Assembly: GCF_030816935.1 (NCBI RefSeq)
Contig: NZ_JAUSYO010000001.1
Span: 2,480,001 to 2,544,000 of the forward strand
Reading direction: 5' to 3'
DNA: 64,000 nt
Source: Arthrobacter sp. B3I9
GTDB lineage: Bacteria; Actinomycetota; Actinomycetes; Actinomycetales; Micrococcaceae
The notes below the pieces were generated by a model. The model was not told the DNA's origin. It was given only the letters and a program-made list of their open reading frames with translations, and ran no database searches. Shown here piece after piece: positions 43,215 to 52,423 of the stretch. Each line of letters begins with the position of its first letter. Position 1 is the stretch's first letter. The translations under genes were made by a program, and so were the position numbers.

Positions 43215-44659
43215 GGGAGCACCACGTGCCGGTGTTCGACGCCCAGCAGGGATGCGGCCGCCTTGATGTCGGCCGCGCGGTGCCCCACGCAGAGGGCCCA
43301 GTGATGGCCGACACCGGTCTGGCTCCATTGGTCCACCCACAGCCCCGGGTCCCCGCCGAAGTCCACCCGGGAGGTCGTGTTGCCGATGGCCAGCAGCGGA
43401 CCCGGCACCACTTCACCCTCCGCGGTGACGAAGACGTAGCTGCCGTCCCGGTCCTGACCGATCCCGAACGTTGTGACGGGCCCGTGGCGGACGTCGAACT
43501 CCACCGAGACGCCCCAGCCGCGCTTGCCGTGATACACGCCCAGCCCGCGAAGCAGCGGGTCCTGGGCGGAGACCGCGAGGTGCGCCGGCCCGTCGTGGCC
43601 CATCTCCACCACATTGTCGAAGAAGTTGAGCGCCTGGATTTCGGTGAACGAGCCCCCGGCACCGATCGCCTGGGCGGCAAGCATGGCGATGGAGGTCCGG
43701 AGCTCGAATTCACCGGCCATCGGAATGCCGCGGGCTGTGAGGAGGGAGGCGCCGAGGATCATCCCGGCGCCCAGCCGCTCGTGCTGCTCGCCGGCCAGCC
43801 CGCGGTGGTAGTAGGCCACGGAGTCCAGATCGAAGTCCTCCACCAGCCTGTCCAGGCCTACGGACACTTTGGCGCCCCAGGCGAAGTCGTCGTCGACGAC
43901 GGATTCGTCGATCACGAAGAGGTCCCGGGCCAGTTCGAGCCGCTCGGACACCTGGTCCTCGGTGACGGCGTTCACCCGTTCGCGCAGGTCATCGAATTCC
44001 AGTACCTCCACGTGGGAGCCGAAGGTGGTGGAGACGGTCGTCAGGTCGGTGGCCACATCCAGCATGCCCGGGTACAGGTGGCCCATGAGACCGTGGCGGG
44101 CGTTGCGCAGCCGGGCACGGACACCGGCGGCGTGCACCCACCGGGTGATCCGCTCCCAGGCGGACTCCTGCTTGAGGTGGCCGGAGACGGAGCGGAAATC
44201 TATACCGGCCCGGCGGAAGACGTTGGCGACCTCGGGCACAGGGCACTGGCCGCAGTAGGCCAGCCACTTGCCGGTGTCGAAGTTTGCGTGGTCCATCGCC
44301 TCGGTGGGCTGCAGGTCGATGACCAGTACCGGGGTCTGGGTCCGCTGGGCGATGGGCAGCACCATCGAGGACGTCAGGTACGTGGTCAGGAAGATGACGA
44401 TCAGATCGCAGTCGGCGACGCGCAGTTTTTCACCGGCGGCCGCGGCTTCCTGCGCATCGGAGACGAAGCCGGTGTCCACGACGTCGGCGTCGAGGTCCTG
44501 GAACCGTCCGGTGACGTACGCCACGGACTCGCGCAACTGCGGCAGCAGGTCCGGGAACTGGGGCCAGTAGGCGCCCAGGCCGCCGGAGACCAGCCCGATA
44601 CGGGTGGGGCGGCGCCGGTGCGGCTGCAGGAGCCGGGCGGCTGATTGCTTCTGGTTCAT
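43211..44659 (-). CDS. L-arabinose/L-fucose isomerase family protein
   Basis: 482 residues. The N-terminal domain opens IGLVSGGLGAYWPQFPDLLPQL. The C-terminal catalytic part keeps the metal set known for AraA: glutamate in IPMAGEFELRTS, glutamate and histidine in NVVEMGHDGPAHLAVS, and histidine in HHWALCVGHRAADIKA. It is therefore probably an active aldose-ketose isomerase, but it sits beside a dedicated RhaI. It may handle another deoxy sugar or act in a side branch. Coupled to rhaM by a 4-bp overlap. Confidence 0.85.
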   Translation of the reverse strand: MNQKQSAARLLQPHRRRPTRIGLVSGGLGAYWPQFPDLLPQLRESVAYVTGRFQDLDADVVDTGFVSDAQEAAAAGEKLRVADCDLIVIFLTTYLTSSMVLPIAQRTQTPVLVIDLQPTEAMDHANFDTGKWLAYCGQCPVPEVANVFRRAGIDFRSVSGHLKQESAWERITRWVHAAGVRARLRNARHGLMGHLYPGMLDVATDLTTVSTTFGSHVEVLEFDDLRERVNAVTEDQVSERLELARDLFVIDESVVDDDFAWGAKVSVGLDRLVEDFDLDSVAYYHRGLAGEQHERLGAGMILGASLLTARGIPMAGEFELRTSIAMLAAQAIGAGGSFTEIQALNFFDNVVEMGHDGPAHLAVSAQDPLLRGLGVYHGKRGWGVSVEFDVRHGPVTTFGIGQDRDGSYVFVTAEGEVVPGPLLAIGNTTSRVDFGGDPGLWVDQWSQTGVGHHWALCVGHRAADIKAAASLLGVEHRHVVLP

Positions 44660-44713
44660 TGAGGGCCTTCCGGCATGGAAAAGGGAACTCGTGGCTCGGG
44701 AACGTCAAATGCG

Positions 44714-44753
44714 GGGCGGGTGGCGCCGGGCCGGGCTGTCAGGGCGCCCGCCC
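44714..44753 (-). terminator. Intercistronic hairpin after the rhamnose-binding protein gene
   Basis: GGGCGGG (44714-44720) pairs with CCCGCCC (44747-44753), extended by inner GC pairs across a small bulge. There is no T-run. Such hairpins after binding-protein genes often protect mRNA ends or attenuate read-through, giving more binding protein than enzyme. Confidence 0.5.
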
Positions 44754-44769
44754 GGCCGCCGGCTTGGGT

Positions 44770-45843
44770 TTAGAAGTTGTACTTGTCGATGTTGTCGGCG
44801 TTGAAGACGGTCGGCGGTCCCACGATCACGAGACCGCCCTTTTCGACCTTGCGTTCGCCCAGTTCGCCGGCTGTGAAGGTATCGCCTTCGGCGCCGGTGA
44901 TCTTGCCGTCGATGAGCGCCTTGCCGGCGAAGGCGGCCACGTATCCCAGCTGCGCCGGGTCCCACAGGGCAAACTCCTTCACGGTCCCGTCCTTGACGAA
45001 GGGCCGCATCTCATTGGGCAGGCCGAGTCCGGTAAGCGCGACCTTCCCCTTGTACGCCGACGTGGAGAGGTACCGCGCTGTGGCGGCAATACCCACGGTG
45101 GTCGGGGAGATGATGCCCTTCAGGTTCGGGTGGGCCTGCAGCAGGCCCTGCGCCTCCTGGAAGGACTTGGTGTCGTTGTCATCGCCATAGACCTTCGCGA
45201 CGAGCTTGATGTCCTTGTACGCCGGGTTGGAAGCCAGTTCCTCTTCCATGAACTTGATCCACTCGTTCTGGTTGGTGGCGTTCGCGGTGGCCGAGAGGAT
45301 CGCGATCTCGCCGCTGCCGCCGATCTGCTGGGAGATCAGCTTGGTCTGAATCAGCGCCACCTCCTTGGCGACAACCTGGCTGATGAACACGTCGCGGCAG
45401 TCCGGGTTGGTGTCCGAGTCGAAGGCCACGATTTTCGCCCCGGCGGAGCGCGCTTCGCCAAGGGCTGTGCACACGGCATCGGGGTCATTGGCGGCAATGG
45501 TGATCACGTTCGTGCCCGCCTGGGTTTCGGCGTTAATGAACGAGACCTGGCTGGAGGCGGACGCTTCCAGCGGGCCGACCACCTGGGACGAGCCGAAGCC
45601 TGCTTCCTGGGCGCCCTTCTTACCGCCGCCCAGGACAACGTCCGTGTAGGGGTTGTTCAGCTGCTTGGGGATGAAGGTGATTTTGAGGTCCCCTCCCCCT
45701 CCTCCCGCCGCGGAGCTGCTGCTGCCGCCGGTCGATCCGGAGCCGCCGCCGCAGGCCGTCAGGGCGAGAGCCGCCGCGGCGGTGACGGCGACCAGGGACG
45801 CCAAGCGGCCGGTCGGGCCTGTGTTTTTGCGGTTCAACATCAT
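44770..45843 (-). CDS. rhaS: Rhamnose ABC transporter substrate-binding lipoprotein
   Basis: 357 residues; two adjacent ATGs follow GGGGAAG and 45843 is taken. Signal peptide with lipobox ALALTACGGGSGS, then a Gly/Ser linker. The mature domain starts LKITFIPKQLNNPYTDVVLGG and contains SSQVSFINAETQAGTNVITIAANDPDA, KIVAFDSDTNPDCRDVFI and LSATANATNQNEWIKFMEEE, matching RhaS-type periplasmic-binding-protein-4 members. Its place between the permeases and the rhamnose enzymes fixes the ligand. Confidence 0.92.
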   Translation of the reverse strand: MMLNRKNTGPTGRLASLVAVTAAAALALTACGGGSGSTGGSSSSAAGGGGGDLKITFIPKQLNNPYTDVVLGGGKKGAQEAGFGSSQVVGPLEASASSQVSFINAETQAGTNVITIAANDPDAVCTALGEARSAGAKIVAFDSDTNPDCRDVFISQVVAKEVALIQTKLISQQIGGSGEIAILSATANATNQNEWIKFMEEELASNPAYKDIKLVAKVYGDDNDTKSFQEAQGLLQAHPNLKGIISPTTVGIAATARYLSTSAYKGKVALTGLGLPNEMRPFVKDGTVKEFALWDPAQLGYVAAFAGKALIDGKITGAEGDTFTAGELGERKVEKGGLVIVGPPTVFNADNIDKYNF

Positions 45844-45925
45844 TGTTCTTCCCCTTTTTCTTTGGCGGCAAATACAAATTGCTTGCGTGCGGACACGGTG
45901 GGGATAGGAGCGGGAGGGCAGCCGT

Positions 45926-47005
45926 TCAAGCTGCCTTCTGGCTGAAACTCCGGCGGACGCGGCGGGTGTGCCGCCAGTCTTTGACCGCGGCCCCGACACT
46001 CGGCGCAACCACGGAGAAGATCAGGAGCAGGCCCGTGACGGTGATCAGCACGACGTCGGAGACCCGGGCCAGCCGCAAGGCATAGTTCAGTGTCCCGATC
46101 AGCAGGACTCCGGCAATGACGCCGGGGATGGACCCCTTCCCGCCGAAGATCGACACGCCGCCCAGGAGTACGGCGGCGATGACGGCCAGTTCGAGGCCGG
46201 AGGCGTTGTCGCTGCGGGCGCTGGTGTAGCGCAGCGTCCAGTAGATGCCGGCCAGGGCCGAGACCGCACCGGATCCCACGTAGAGCCAGAACTTGCTGCG
46301 CGCGACATTGATCCCGACGAAACCGGCGGCTTCCTTGCTGTAGCCCATCGCGAACAGCCCGCGCCCGAAGGGGGTGAAGTGCAGCAGCACCCCGAAGAAG
46401 ATCATGACCAGCACGACGCCGATCATCACGGTGGGGATGCCGGTTCCGCCCAGTTTGGAGGTGAAGAAGGCGGTCAGGGGCTTCGGGAAGTTAGCCACCG
46501 CGTTGTCGCCGATGATCACCAGGGCCAGGCCGCGGAAGAGCGCCAGGGTGCCGATGGTGACCGCCAGCGACGGCAAGCCGAGGACGGCGATCAGGAACCC
46601 GTTGAACATCCCCGCTGCCACGCCGGCCAGCAGGCTGATGGCGAGGACCAGCCAGATATCCATTCCGCCGGCCCAGAGGACCCCCATCAGGGCGCTGGTC
46701 AGCCCGGCGGTGCTGGCGACCGAGAGGTCGATCTCCCCGGTGACGATGATCAGCGTCATGGGCATGGCGATGAGCAGCACCGGGATGACGTCCAGCAGGA
46801 GGAAGCCGGTGGTGACCGGCGAGGCGAAGCGGGGAATGGCGATGGCGGCGTACAGCAGGAAGGCGATGAGCGCGTAGATGGTGACGGCGTCGCGGCTCGC
46901 CAGGATCCGGGCAGCTCCCGTCTTGCCTTTGGGTTCGCTGGCAAGCGGCTTGGTGCTGTCCGCCATGGGGGCCGGCGCCGTGCTGGTCGATGTGGTTTCA
47001 GACAT
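45926..47005 (-). CDS. Rhamnose ABC transporter permease
   Basis: 359 residues, about ten helices, BPD_transp_2 (RbsC-like) family. The first ~30 residues are a soluble Ser/Thr/Pro/Ala lead. Signature segment GEIDLSVASTAGLTSALMGVLWAGG and VLGLPSLAVTIGTLALFRGLALVI, later LGGVSIFGGKGSIPGVIAGVLLIG. It pairs with the neighbouring permease to form the import channel (RhaQ/RhaP type). It overlaps the upstream permease gene by 8 bp. Confidence 0.92.
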   Translation of the reverse strand: MSETTSTSTAPAPMADSTKPLASEPKGKTGAARILASRDAVTIYALIAFLLYAAIAIPRFASPVTTGFLLLDVIPVLLIAMPMTLIIVTGEIDLSVASTAGLTSALMGVLWAGGMDIWLVLAISLLAGVAAGMFNGFLIAVLGLPSLAVTIGTLALFRGLALVIIGDNAVANFPKPLTAFFTSKLGGTGIPTVMIGVVLVMIFFGVLLHFTPFGRGLFAMGYSKEAAGFVGINVARSKFWLYVGSGAVSALAGIYWTLRYTSARSDNASGLELAVIAAVLLGGVSIFGGKGSIPGVIAGVLLIGTLNYALRLARVSDVVLITVTGLLLIFSVVAPSVGAAVKDWRHTRRVRRSFSQKAA

Positions 47006-48047
47006 TCCGGGCCTCGCTTATCCGAAGTTTCTTGGCGGTGCGCAGGCTTGCCACGCGGTCGATGATGATGGCGGCCAGGATCAGCACGCCCACGATGGCC
47101 TGCTGCCAGAACTTGTCGACCCGCAGCGCTGTCAGGGAACTGGTGATGGTGGTGAGGAGCAGCGCGCCGAGCGCGGCTCCCGCCACCGATCCGCTGCCGC
47201 CGAAGATCGCCACGCCACCGACCACAGCGGCAGCCACCACGGTCAGTTCCATGCCGGTGCCGGTAGTGGCGCCGACGGAGTTGAAGCGGCTGGCGTAGAG
47301 GACACCGGCCAGGCCTGCCAGTGCACCGTTGGCGAGGAAAGCCAGGAAGACCCGCTTGGACACCTGGATGCCGAAGGCGGTGGCCGCGTCAGGGTCCGAG
47401 CCGATGGCGTACAGGTCCCGTCCCGGGCGGGTTCCGGACATGTAGACGGCGACGCCGATCACGACGACGAGGGCCAGCAGCGTGATGATCGGAAAACCCA
47501 GCACGGTGTCCACCGAGAGGGCGCCGAAAGCGTCCGGCCGGTCACCGGCGAAAAACTGTTTGCCACCGGCCCACGCATTGTTCAGGCCACGGAAGACGTA
47601 GAGGGTGCCCAGGGTGATCACGAGGGCGGGCACCTTCGCCAGCGTCACCAGGATCCCGTTGACGGCGCCAAGCACCGCTCCGAAGGCCATCCCGATCGCG
47701 AAGACAGCGATGATCGGGATGCCGGGCACGGCCGAGAATATGCTCCCGGTGGCGAACGCCACCAGGCCCAGCATGGACCCCACGGAGAGATCGATGTTGC
47801 GGGTGATGATCAGTAGGGTCTGCCCGGCCGCCAGGATGATGATGATGGTGGCATTGAGCAGGAGGTCTTTCACGCCCTGCGGAGTGAGGAACAGCGGGTT
47901 GATCAGGTAGGTCACCAGGACGAGGACGGCGAGGGCGATCAGCACCGGCAGCTCGCGCAGGCGGAGCACCGAGGCGAGTGTGCCCCGGCGGGGGCGGGCA
48001 CCGGGTGCCGGCATGGTCACGTTCCTGTGGTCCAGAGCCGAGCTCAT
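46998..48047 (-). CDS. Rhamnose ABC transporter permease
   Basis: 349 residues, RbsC-like. Motifs: TRNIDLSVGSMLGLVAFATGSIF, LAKVPALVITLGTLYVFRGLN, VGGVAIFGGSGSVAGAALGALLLT. Second membrane subunit of the importer. Its start overlaps the ATPase gene stop by 4 bp, and its stop overlaps the next permease start, so the three are tightly coupled. Which is RhaP and which RhaQ cannot be told. Confidence 0.92.
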   Translation of the reverse strand: MSSALDHRNVTMPAPGARPRRGTLASVLRLRELPVLIALAVLVLVTYLINPLFLTPQGVKDLLLNATIIIILAAGQTLLIITRNIDLSVGSMLGLVAFATGSIFSAVPGIPIIAVFAIGMAFGAVLGAVNGILVTLAKVPALVITLGTLYVFRGLNNAWAGGKQFFAGDRPDAFGALSVDTVLGFPIITLLALVVVIGVAVYMSGTRPGRDLYAIGSDPDAATAFGIQVSKRVFLAFLANGALAGLAGVLYASRFNSVGATTGTGMELTVVAAAVVGGVAIFGGSGSVAGAALGALLLTTITSSLTALRVDKFWQQAIVGVLILAAIIIDRVASLRTAKKLRISEARNV

Positions 48048-49588
48048 GAGGTACCTCCTGCGGACGAAGTTGCGGCGTGCATGACGGATTCGGGGGTGGT
48101 ATCGGCCCGGTCGAGCTCAGCCGTGATCCGGCCCTCCCGCATGACCAGCACCCGGTCCGCCATGCCGAGCACCTCGGGCAGTTCGGAGGAGATCATCAGG
48201 ATCGCGATGCCGCGGCCCGCGAGGTCCGAAATGAGCCGGTGGACCTCGCTCTTGGTGCCTACGTCGATGCCGCGGGTGGGTTCGTCGATGATGAGCAGCC
48301 GGGGGTCGGTGGCCAGCCACTTGGCGAGGACAACTTTCTGCTGGTTGCCGCCGGAGAGCGTGGAGACGGCGTGCTCCTGGGAGCCGGTCTTGACCTGCAG
48401 CCGCTTGCTCCAGTCCACGGCCGCCCGGCGTTCCGCGGCGCCATTGATCAGCCCCGCCGTCGCCAGCTTGTTCCGCAGCGTGAGGGTCACGTTCCGCGCC
48501 ACGGAAAGGTTCATGACCAGGCCCTGTTTGCGGCGGTCCTCGGGGACGAAACCCATCCCGGCGGCGATGGCAGCCTGGGGGTCCCGCGCCTTCAGTTTCC
48601 GGCCTTCGAAACTGATGTCACCGGCATCGTAGGGGTCGATCCCGAAGACCGCCCGGGCCACCTCCGTGCGTCCGGCACCCACCAGCCCGGCCAGTGCGAC
48701 GATCTCGCCTGCCCGGACTTCGAAGCTGATATCCCGGAAGACGCCCGCCCGGCTGAGGGAATCGACCTTCAGGACAACGTCACCGGTCTCCGTCTCCGTC
48801 TTGGGGAACAGGGCTCCGATGTCACGGCCGACCATCTCCCGGACAATCTGCTCAACGGTCACGTCGGCGGTCCGGTGCGTGGAGATGTACCGGCCGTCCC
48901 GCATTACAGTGATCCGGTCGCAGAGGCCGAAAACCTCGTCGAAGCGGTGCGAGATGAACAGGATGCCCGTGCCCTTGTCCCGCAGGCTGCGGGCGACGGC
49001 GAAGAGCCGGTCCACTTCAACGCCGCTGAGGGCGGCCGTTGGTTCGTCCATCACGAGCACTTTGGCGTCCAGCGAGATGGCTTTGGCGATTTCGATGATT
49101 TGCTGGTCGGCGATGGACAGGCCCTCGGCGATCCGTGTCGGATCGATGGGCACGCCGAGCCGCCCGAAGAGCTTACCCGCTTCCCGCACCATGGCCGCTT
49201 TGCTGATCAAGCCGAACCGGCCCTTGGGCTGGCGGCCGATGAAGATGTTTTCGGCAACGCTCAGGTCCGGAAAGAGTGTGGGCTCCTGGTAGATAACCGA
49301 AATGCCGGCGGCCTTGCTGTCAGCGACACTGCGGAACTGGACGCCTTCCCCGCCGACCTTGAAGTCGCCCGAATCCGGGTGGTGCAGACCGGCGAGGATC
49401 TTGACGAGGGTGGACTTGCCGGCACCGTTTTCTCCTACCAGGGCATGGATTTCCCCCGCCTGGATCTCGATGGTCCCATCGGCGAGGGCAACCACGGGCC
49501 CGAAGGTCTTGGCCGCGTGGTGAAGAGAGAGTACTGGCCGCGGCCCTTCCCCGGAGGGGCCGGACCGGGAGCTGTCTGTCTGCTGCAT
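48044..49588 (-). CDS. rhaT: Rhamnose ABC transporter ATP-binding protein (two nucleotide-binding domains)
   Basis: 514 residues, the duplicated sugar-ABC ATPase type. First domain: Walker A GENGAGKSTLVKILAG, LSIADQQIIEIAKA (degenerate signature), Walker B VLVMDEPTAALSG. Second domain: Walker A replaced by GLVGAGRTEVARAVFG, intact signature LSGGNQQKVVLAKWL and LLIIDEPTRGIDVG. One intact and one altered site is normal for RbsA/RhaT. First gene of the long minus-strand rhamnose operon. Confidence 0.92.
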   Translation of the reverse strand: MQQTDSSRSGPSGEGPRPVLSLHHAAKTFGPVVALADGTIEIQAGEIHALVGENGAGKSTLVKILAGLHHPDSGDFKVGGEGVQFRSVADSKAAGISVIYQEPTLFPDLSVAENIFIGRQPKGRFGLISKAAMVREAGKLFGRLGVPIDPTRIAEGLSIADQQIIEIAKAISLDAKVLVMDEPTAALSGVEVDRLFAVARSLRDKGTGILFISHRFDEVFGLCDRITVMRDGRYISTHRTADVTVEQIVREMVGRDIGALFPKTETETGDVVLKVDSLSRAGVFRDISFEVRAGEIVALAGLVGAGRTEVARAVFGIDPYDAGDISFEGRKLKARDPQAAIAAGMGFVPEDRRKQGLVMNLSVARNVTLTLRNKLATAGLINGAAERRAAVDWSKRLQVKTGSQEHAVSTLSGGNQQKVVLAKWLATDPRLLIIDEPTRGIDVGTKSEVHRLISDLAGRGIAILMISSELPEVLGMADRVLVMREGRITAELDRADTTPESVMHAATSSAGGTS

Positions 49589-49663
49589 AAAGTAACCGCA
49601 CCTTTGGGGCTGATTGGACTGCGCAAGATGAACTGTCTGACGAACGGTCCGGTGAAGGAAGAA

Positions 49664-49675
49664 TGAATCGTTTCA
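49664..49675. promoter_or_regulatory. LacI-type operator, copy 1
   Basis: TGAATCGTTTCA, a near-palindrome with central CG. It lies 76 bp upstream of rhaT. A second close match lies 88 bp away, so the divergent LacI protein could loop the promoter region. Confidence 0.72.
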
Positions 49676-49751
49676 TGTTGGATGTGATTTGAAGCATAGG
49701 CGGCCGGCGGGGACCCGTCAAGGGGTGTCGGAAACTTCGTGCAGCCGTTAT

Positions 49752-49763
49752 TGATACGTTTCA
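49752..49763. promoter_or_regulatory. LacI-type operator, copy 2
   Basis: TGATACGTTTCA, differing from the copy at 49664 in two bases; shared consensus TGAWWCGTTTCA. It lies 110 bp before the LacI gene. Confidence 0.72.
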
Positions 49764-49872
49764 TTGAAAGGGTTCAATTTGGCTGCCCAGGAGGTATCCT
49801 GAGGGCACCACCCCGGTAACGCGCGCAGCCCTCCGGCAGCGCGGAGACGCCAGCACTTCAGGAGCTCAGCCC

Positions 49873-50883
49873 ATGGTTTCAGCCAGCGTCAAAGACGTCG
49901 CGGCCTTGGCCGGCGTCTCCGTCGGGACCGTCTCCAACGTCCTGAACCGGCCGGAGAAAGTTTCGGCGGACGTCATTTCCCGCGTCCAGGCGGCCATCGA
50001 CGAGCTCGGCTTTGTCCGCAACGATGCCGCCCGTCAGCTCCGGGCCGGCAGAAGCCGCAGCATCGGCCTGGTGGTCCTGGACGCCGCCAACCCTTTCTTC
50101 ACGGAACTGGCCCGGGGTGCGGAAGACAGGGCGGCTGCCGAGCACTTCACCGTCCTGGTCGGCAACAGCAACGAGGATGCGGGCCGGGAAGCGGCCTACC
50201 TGGATCTCTTTGAACAGCAACGCGTCCGCGGCGTGCTGCTGTCCCCCGTCGGCAACGTTGTTCCGCGGCTGGAACAGTTACGTGGGCGCGGGATCCCCAC
50301 GGTCCTCGTCGACCGGCAGACTGACAACCTGAGCTTTTCCTCCGTGGCGGTGGATGACCTGGCCGGGGGCCAGCTGGCTGCCGCCCACCTGCTCTCCCTC
50401 GGCCGGCGACGCATCGCCTTCGTCGGCGGACCGTCCGGCATCCGTCAGGTTGCGGACAGGCTCGACGGCGCCCGCAAGGCGATCGCGGAAGTGCCCGGCG
50501 CGAGCCTTGAGGTCCTCGAGACTGAGTCCTTGACGGTGCTCTCGGGCCGGGCGGCAGGCGAGGCCATCCGGCTCCGGCCCGCAGCGACGCGCCCCGACGC
50601 GATTTTCGCCGCCAACGACCTGCTGGCCACGGGACTGCTCCAGGGCCTGATGCTGATGGGCGACGTACAGGTGCCGCAGCAGATCGCGCTGATCGGCTAC
50701 GACGACATTGAGTTCGCCGCGGCGGCGGTGGTCCCGCTGTCTTCCATCCGGCAACCCAGCGCCCTGATTGGTTCCACCGCCCTCGAATTGCTCCTCCGGG
50801 AAGCCAGCTCCGAACCCGGCTTCGTACCCACCCAGGTTGTATTTCCTCCCGAGCTGGTGGTCCGGGCGTCCACCGCAGGCTGA
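49873..50883 (+). CDS. LacI-family transcriptional regulator of rhamnose use
   Basis: 336 residues. The N-terminal HTH is VKDVAALAGVSVGTVSNVLN with hinge helix VRNDAARQLRAGRSRSIGLVV. The C-terminal periplasmic-binding-like domain includes FAANDLLATGLLQGLM and IGYDDIEFAAAAVVPLSSIRQP. It is divergent from the ABC transporter/rhamnose operon, and two LacI-like operators lie between. It most likely represses the operon until rhamnose or a metabolite binds. Confidence 0.93.
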   Translation: MVSASVKDVAALAGVSVGTVSNVLNRPEKVSADVISRVQAAIDELGFVRNDAARQLRAGRSRSIGLVVLDAANPFFTELARGAEDRAAAEHFTVLVGNSNEDAGREAAYLDLFEQQRVRGVLLSPVGNVVPRLEQLRGRGIPTVLVDRQTDNLSFSSVAVDDLAGGQLAAAHLLSLGRRRIAFVGGPSGIRQVADRLDGARKAIAEVPGASLEVLETESLTVLSGRAAGEAIRLRPAATRPDAIFAANDLLATGLLQGLMLMGDVQVPQQIALIGYDDIEFAAAAVVPLSSIRQPSALIGSTALELLLREASSEPGFVPTQVVFPPELVVRASTAG

Positions 50884-50909
50884 CAGCGCCACCGAGGAAG
50901 GGACCACCG

Positions 50910-51677
50910 ATGGCACGCATCTTCATCACCGGCTCCGCCGACGGGCTCGGCCGGGCCGCGGCCGGCGCCCTGTTGGACGAGGGCCACGACGTCCTCCTGC
51001 ACGCCCGTTCAGCGGAGCGTGCGAAGGTTCTGGCCGATCTGACACCCAGGGCCGCGGGCGTCGTCGTCGGCGATCTCAGCAGCGCGACCGGCGTCCGCGG
51101 ACTCGCCCGCCAGGTCAACGACGCCGGCAGGATGGACGCCGTCATCCACAACGCCGGCGTCTATCTGGAGCCCGCACGGGCGGCGACGCCCGAAGGGCAT
51201 TCCCGGACGCTCGCGGTGAACACCCTGGCACCGTACCTGCTCACCGCACTGATCAACCGCCCGGACCGGCTGATCTACCTCAGCAGCGGCATGCACCGGA
51301 GCGGCGGCGGCTCGCTGCAGGACATCGACTGGCGCCAGCGGCGCTGGAATGCGGTGCGCGCCTACTCCGAGAGCAAGCTCCATGTCGCCACTCTTGCCTT
51401 GGCGGTCGCACGCCGCTGGCCGGAGATCCAAAGCCACGCGGTGGACCCGGGATGGGTCCCCACCAAAATGGGCGGCGCCGGCGCCCCGGATGACCTGGAG
51501 ATGGGACACCTCACCCAGACGTGGCTGGCCACCAGCAACGACCCGTCGGCGACCACCAGCGGCGGGTACTGGTACCACCGGAAACGCCAGGCACCCGCCC
51601 CAGAGGCCGTTGATCCGCAATTCCAGGACGCGCTCCTGGACCGGCTTGCTGAACTGACGGGCGTCGCGCTCTTCTGA
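50910..51677 (+). CDS. SDR-family NAD(P)-dependent oxidoreductase
   Basis: 255 residues with GAGGAAGGGA upstream, 26 bp after the LacI gene. Cofactor motif IFITGSADGLGRAAAGALL, VVGDLSSATGVRGLARQ, VIHNAGVYLEPA, and catalytic LIYLSSGMHRSGG plus RAYSESKLHVATLALA (Tyr-x3-Lys). The C-terminal YWYHRKRQAPAPEAVDPQFQ matches a common actinobacterial/plant SDR subgroup. It may be co-transcribed with the regulator. Substrate unknown. Confidence 0.9.
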   Translation: MARIFITGSADGLGRAAAGALLDEGHDVLLHARSAERAKVLADLTPRAAGVVVGDLSSATGVRGLARQVNDAGRMDAVIHNAGVYLEPARAATPEGHSRTLAVNTLAPYLLTALINRPDRLIYLSSGMHRSGGGSLQDIDWRQRRWNAVRAYSESKLHVATLALAVARRWPEIQSHAVDPGWVPTKMGGAGAPDDLEMGHLTQTWLATSNDPSATTSGGYWYHRKRQAPAPEAVDPQFQDALLDRLAELTGVALF

Positions 51678-51728
51678 CCCGCCCGCCCCTGCATGGAAGA
51701 AAAAAACTTGTACGGAAGGTAGAAACTT

Positions 51729-52247
51729 TTGACGGACACGATCCTCCAGCCCTCGGTGGCCGACGCCTTGGGAGCCCACGGAATCAGCCATGAAGTGCTC
51801 GCATGCTCCCCCGACCTCGCGGACACCGCCGAGTTCTGCGAGCACTATGGCTTTACCCTCGACCAGGCAGCCAACACCATCCTGGTGTCATCGAAGAAGG
51901 TGGACCCTCCCCGGTATGCCGTCTGCGTCGTGCTCGGCACCACGCGACTCGATGTCAACCGCTGCGTCCGCAACCTGCTGGACGTCAAGCGCGCCTCCTT
52001 CGCGGACGCCGAAACCACCATCGCCGTGACAGGCATGCTGGTGGGTGGTGTGACGGCCGCGGGGATCGACGGACTTCCGATCTATGTGGACCGGGCTGTG
52101 ATGGACACACCCCGCGTCGTCATGGGGGGCGGCAACAGGACAAGCAAGATCGTGCTCGCCCCGGCAGAGCTCCTCAAGCTGCCCGGCCTCGAAGTGGTGG
52201 AGGGCCTGGCCACCCCGGCCGCAACGGCAGGGCTGTCGCAGGACTGA
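51729..52247 (+). CDS. YbaK/EbsC-family aminoacyl-tRNA deacylase-like protein
   Basis: 172 residues from TTG 51729 behind GGAAGG. YbaK/ProX fold: HGISHEVLACSPDLADTAEFCEHYG, ANTILVSSKKVDPPRYAVCVVLG, the lysine in LLDVKRASFADAETTIAVTG, and GGVTAAGIDGLPIYVDRAVMD near the end. Relatives hydrolyse mischarged Cys- or Ala-tRNA(Pro). Specificity here is not determined. Confidence 0.88.
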   Translation: MTDTILQPSVADALGAHGISHEVLACSPDLADTAEFCEHYGFTLDQAANTILVSSKKVDPPRYAVCVVLGTTRLDVNRCVRNLLDVKRASFADAETTIAVTGMLVGGVTAAGIDGLPIYVDRAVMDTPRVVMGGGNRTSKIVLAPAELLKLPGLEVVEGLATPAATAGLSQD

Positions 52248-52423
52248 GCAGTAGCGGGCACTGCCGGGGCCTCTAGGCGTGACCGTCCACCCCGCAGCGC
52301 AGGCCTGGCCCCGGCGGGCGGGCGTATCGGGACGATTCCGTGTCACGCGTGGCACCTTTTGAAGCTCCCGCGGGCGCCGGGCGGCGGGATTCCGCGGCAT
52401 CGGCCCCCGGCCATGGCCGAAAG

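Noticed and set aside
48077..49666. A 529-codon plus-strand open frame opposite rhaT
   Set aside because: Shadow frame with repetitive Asp/Gly/Val composition; the minus strand encodes a full ABC ATPase.
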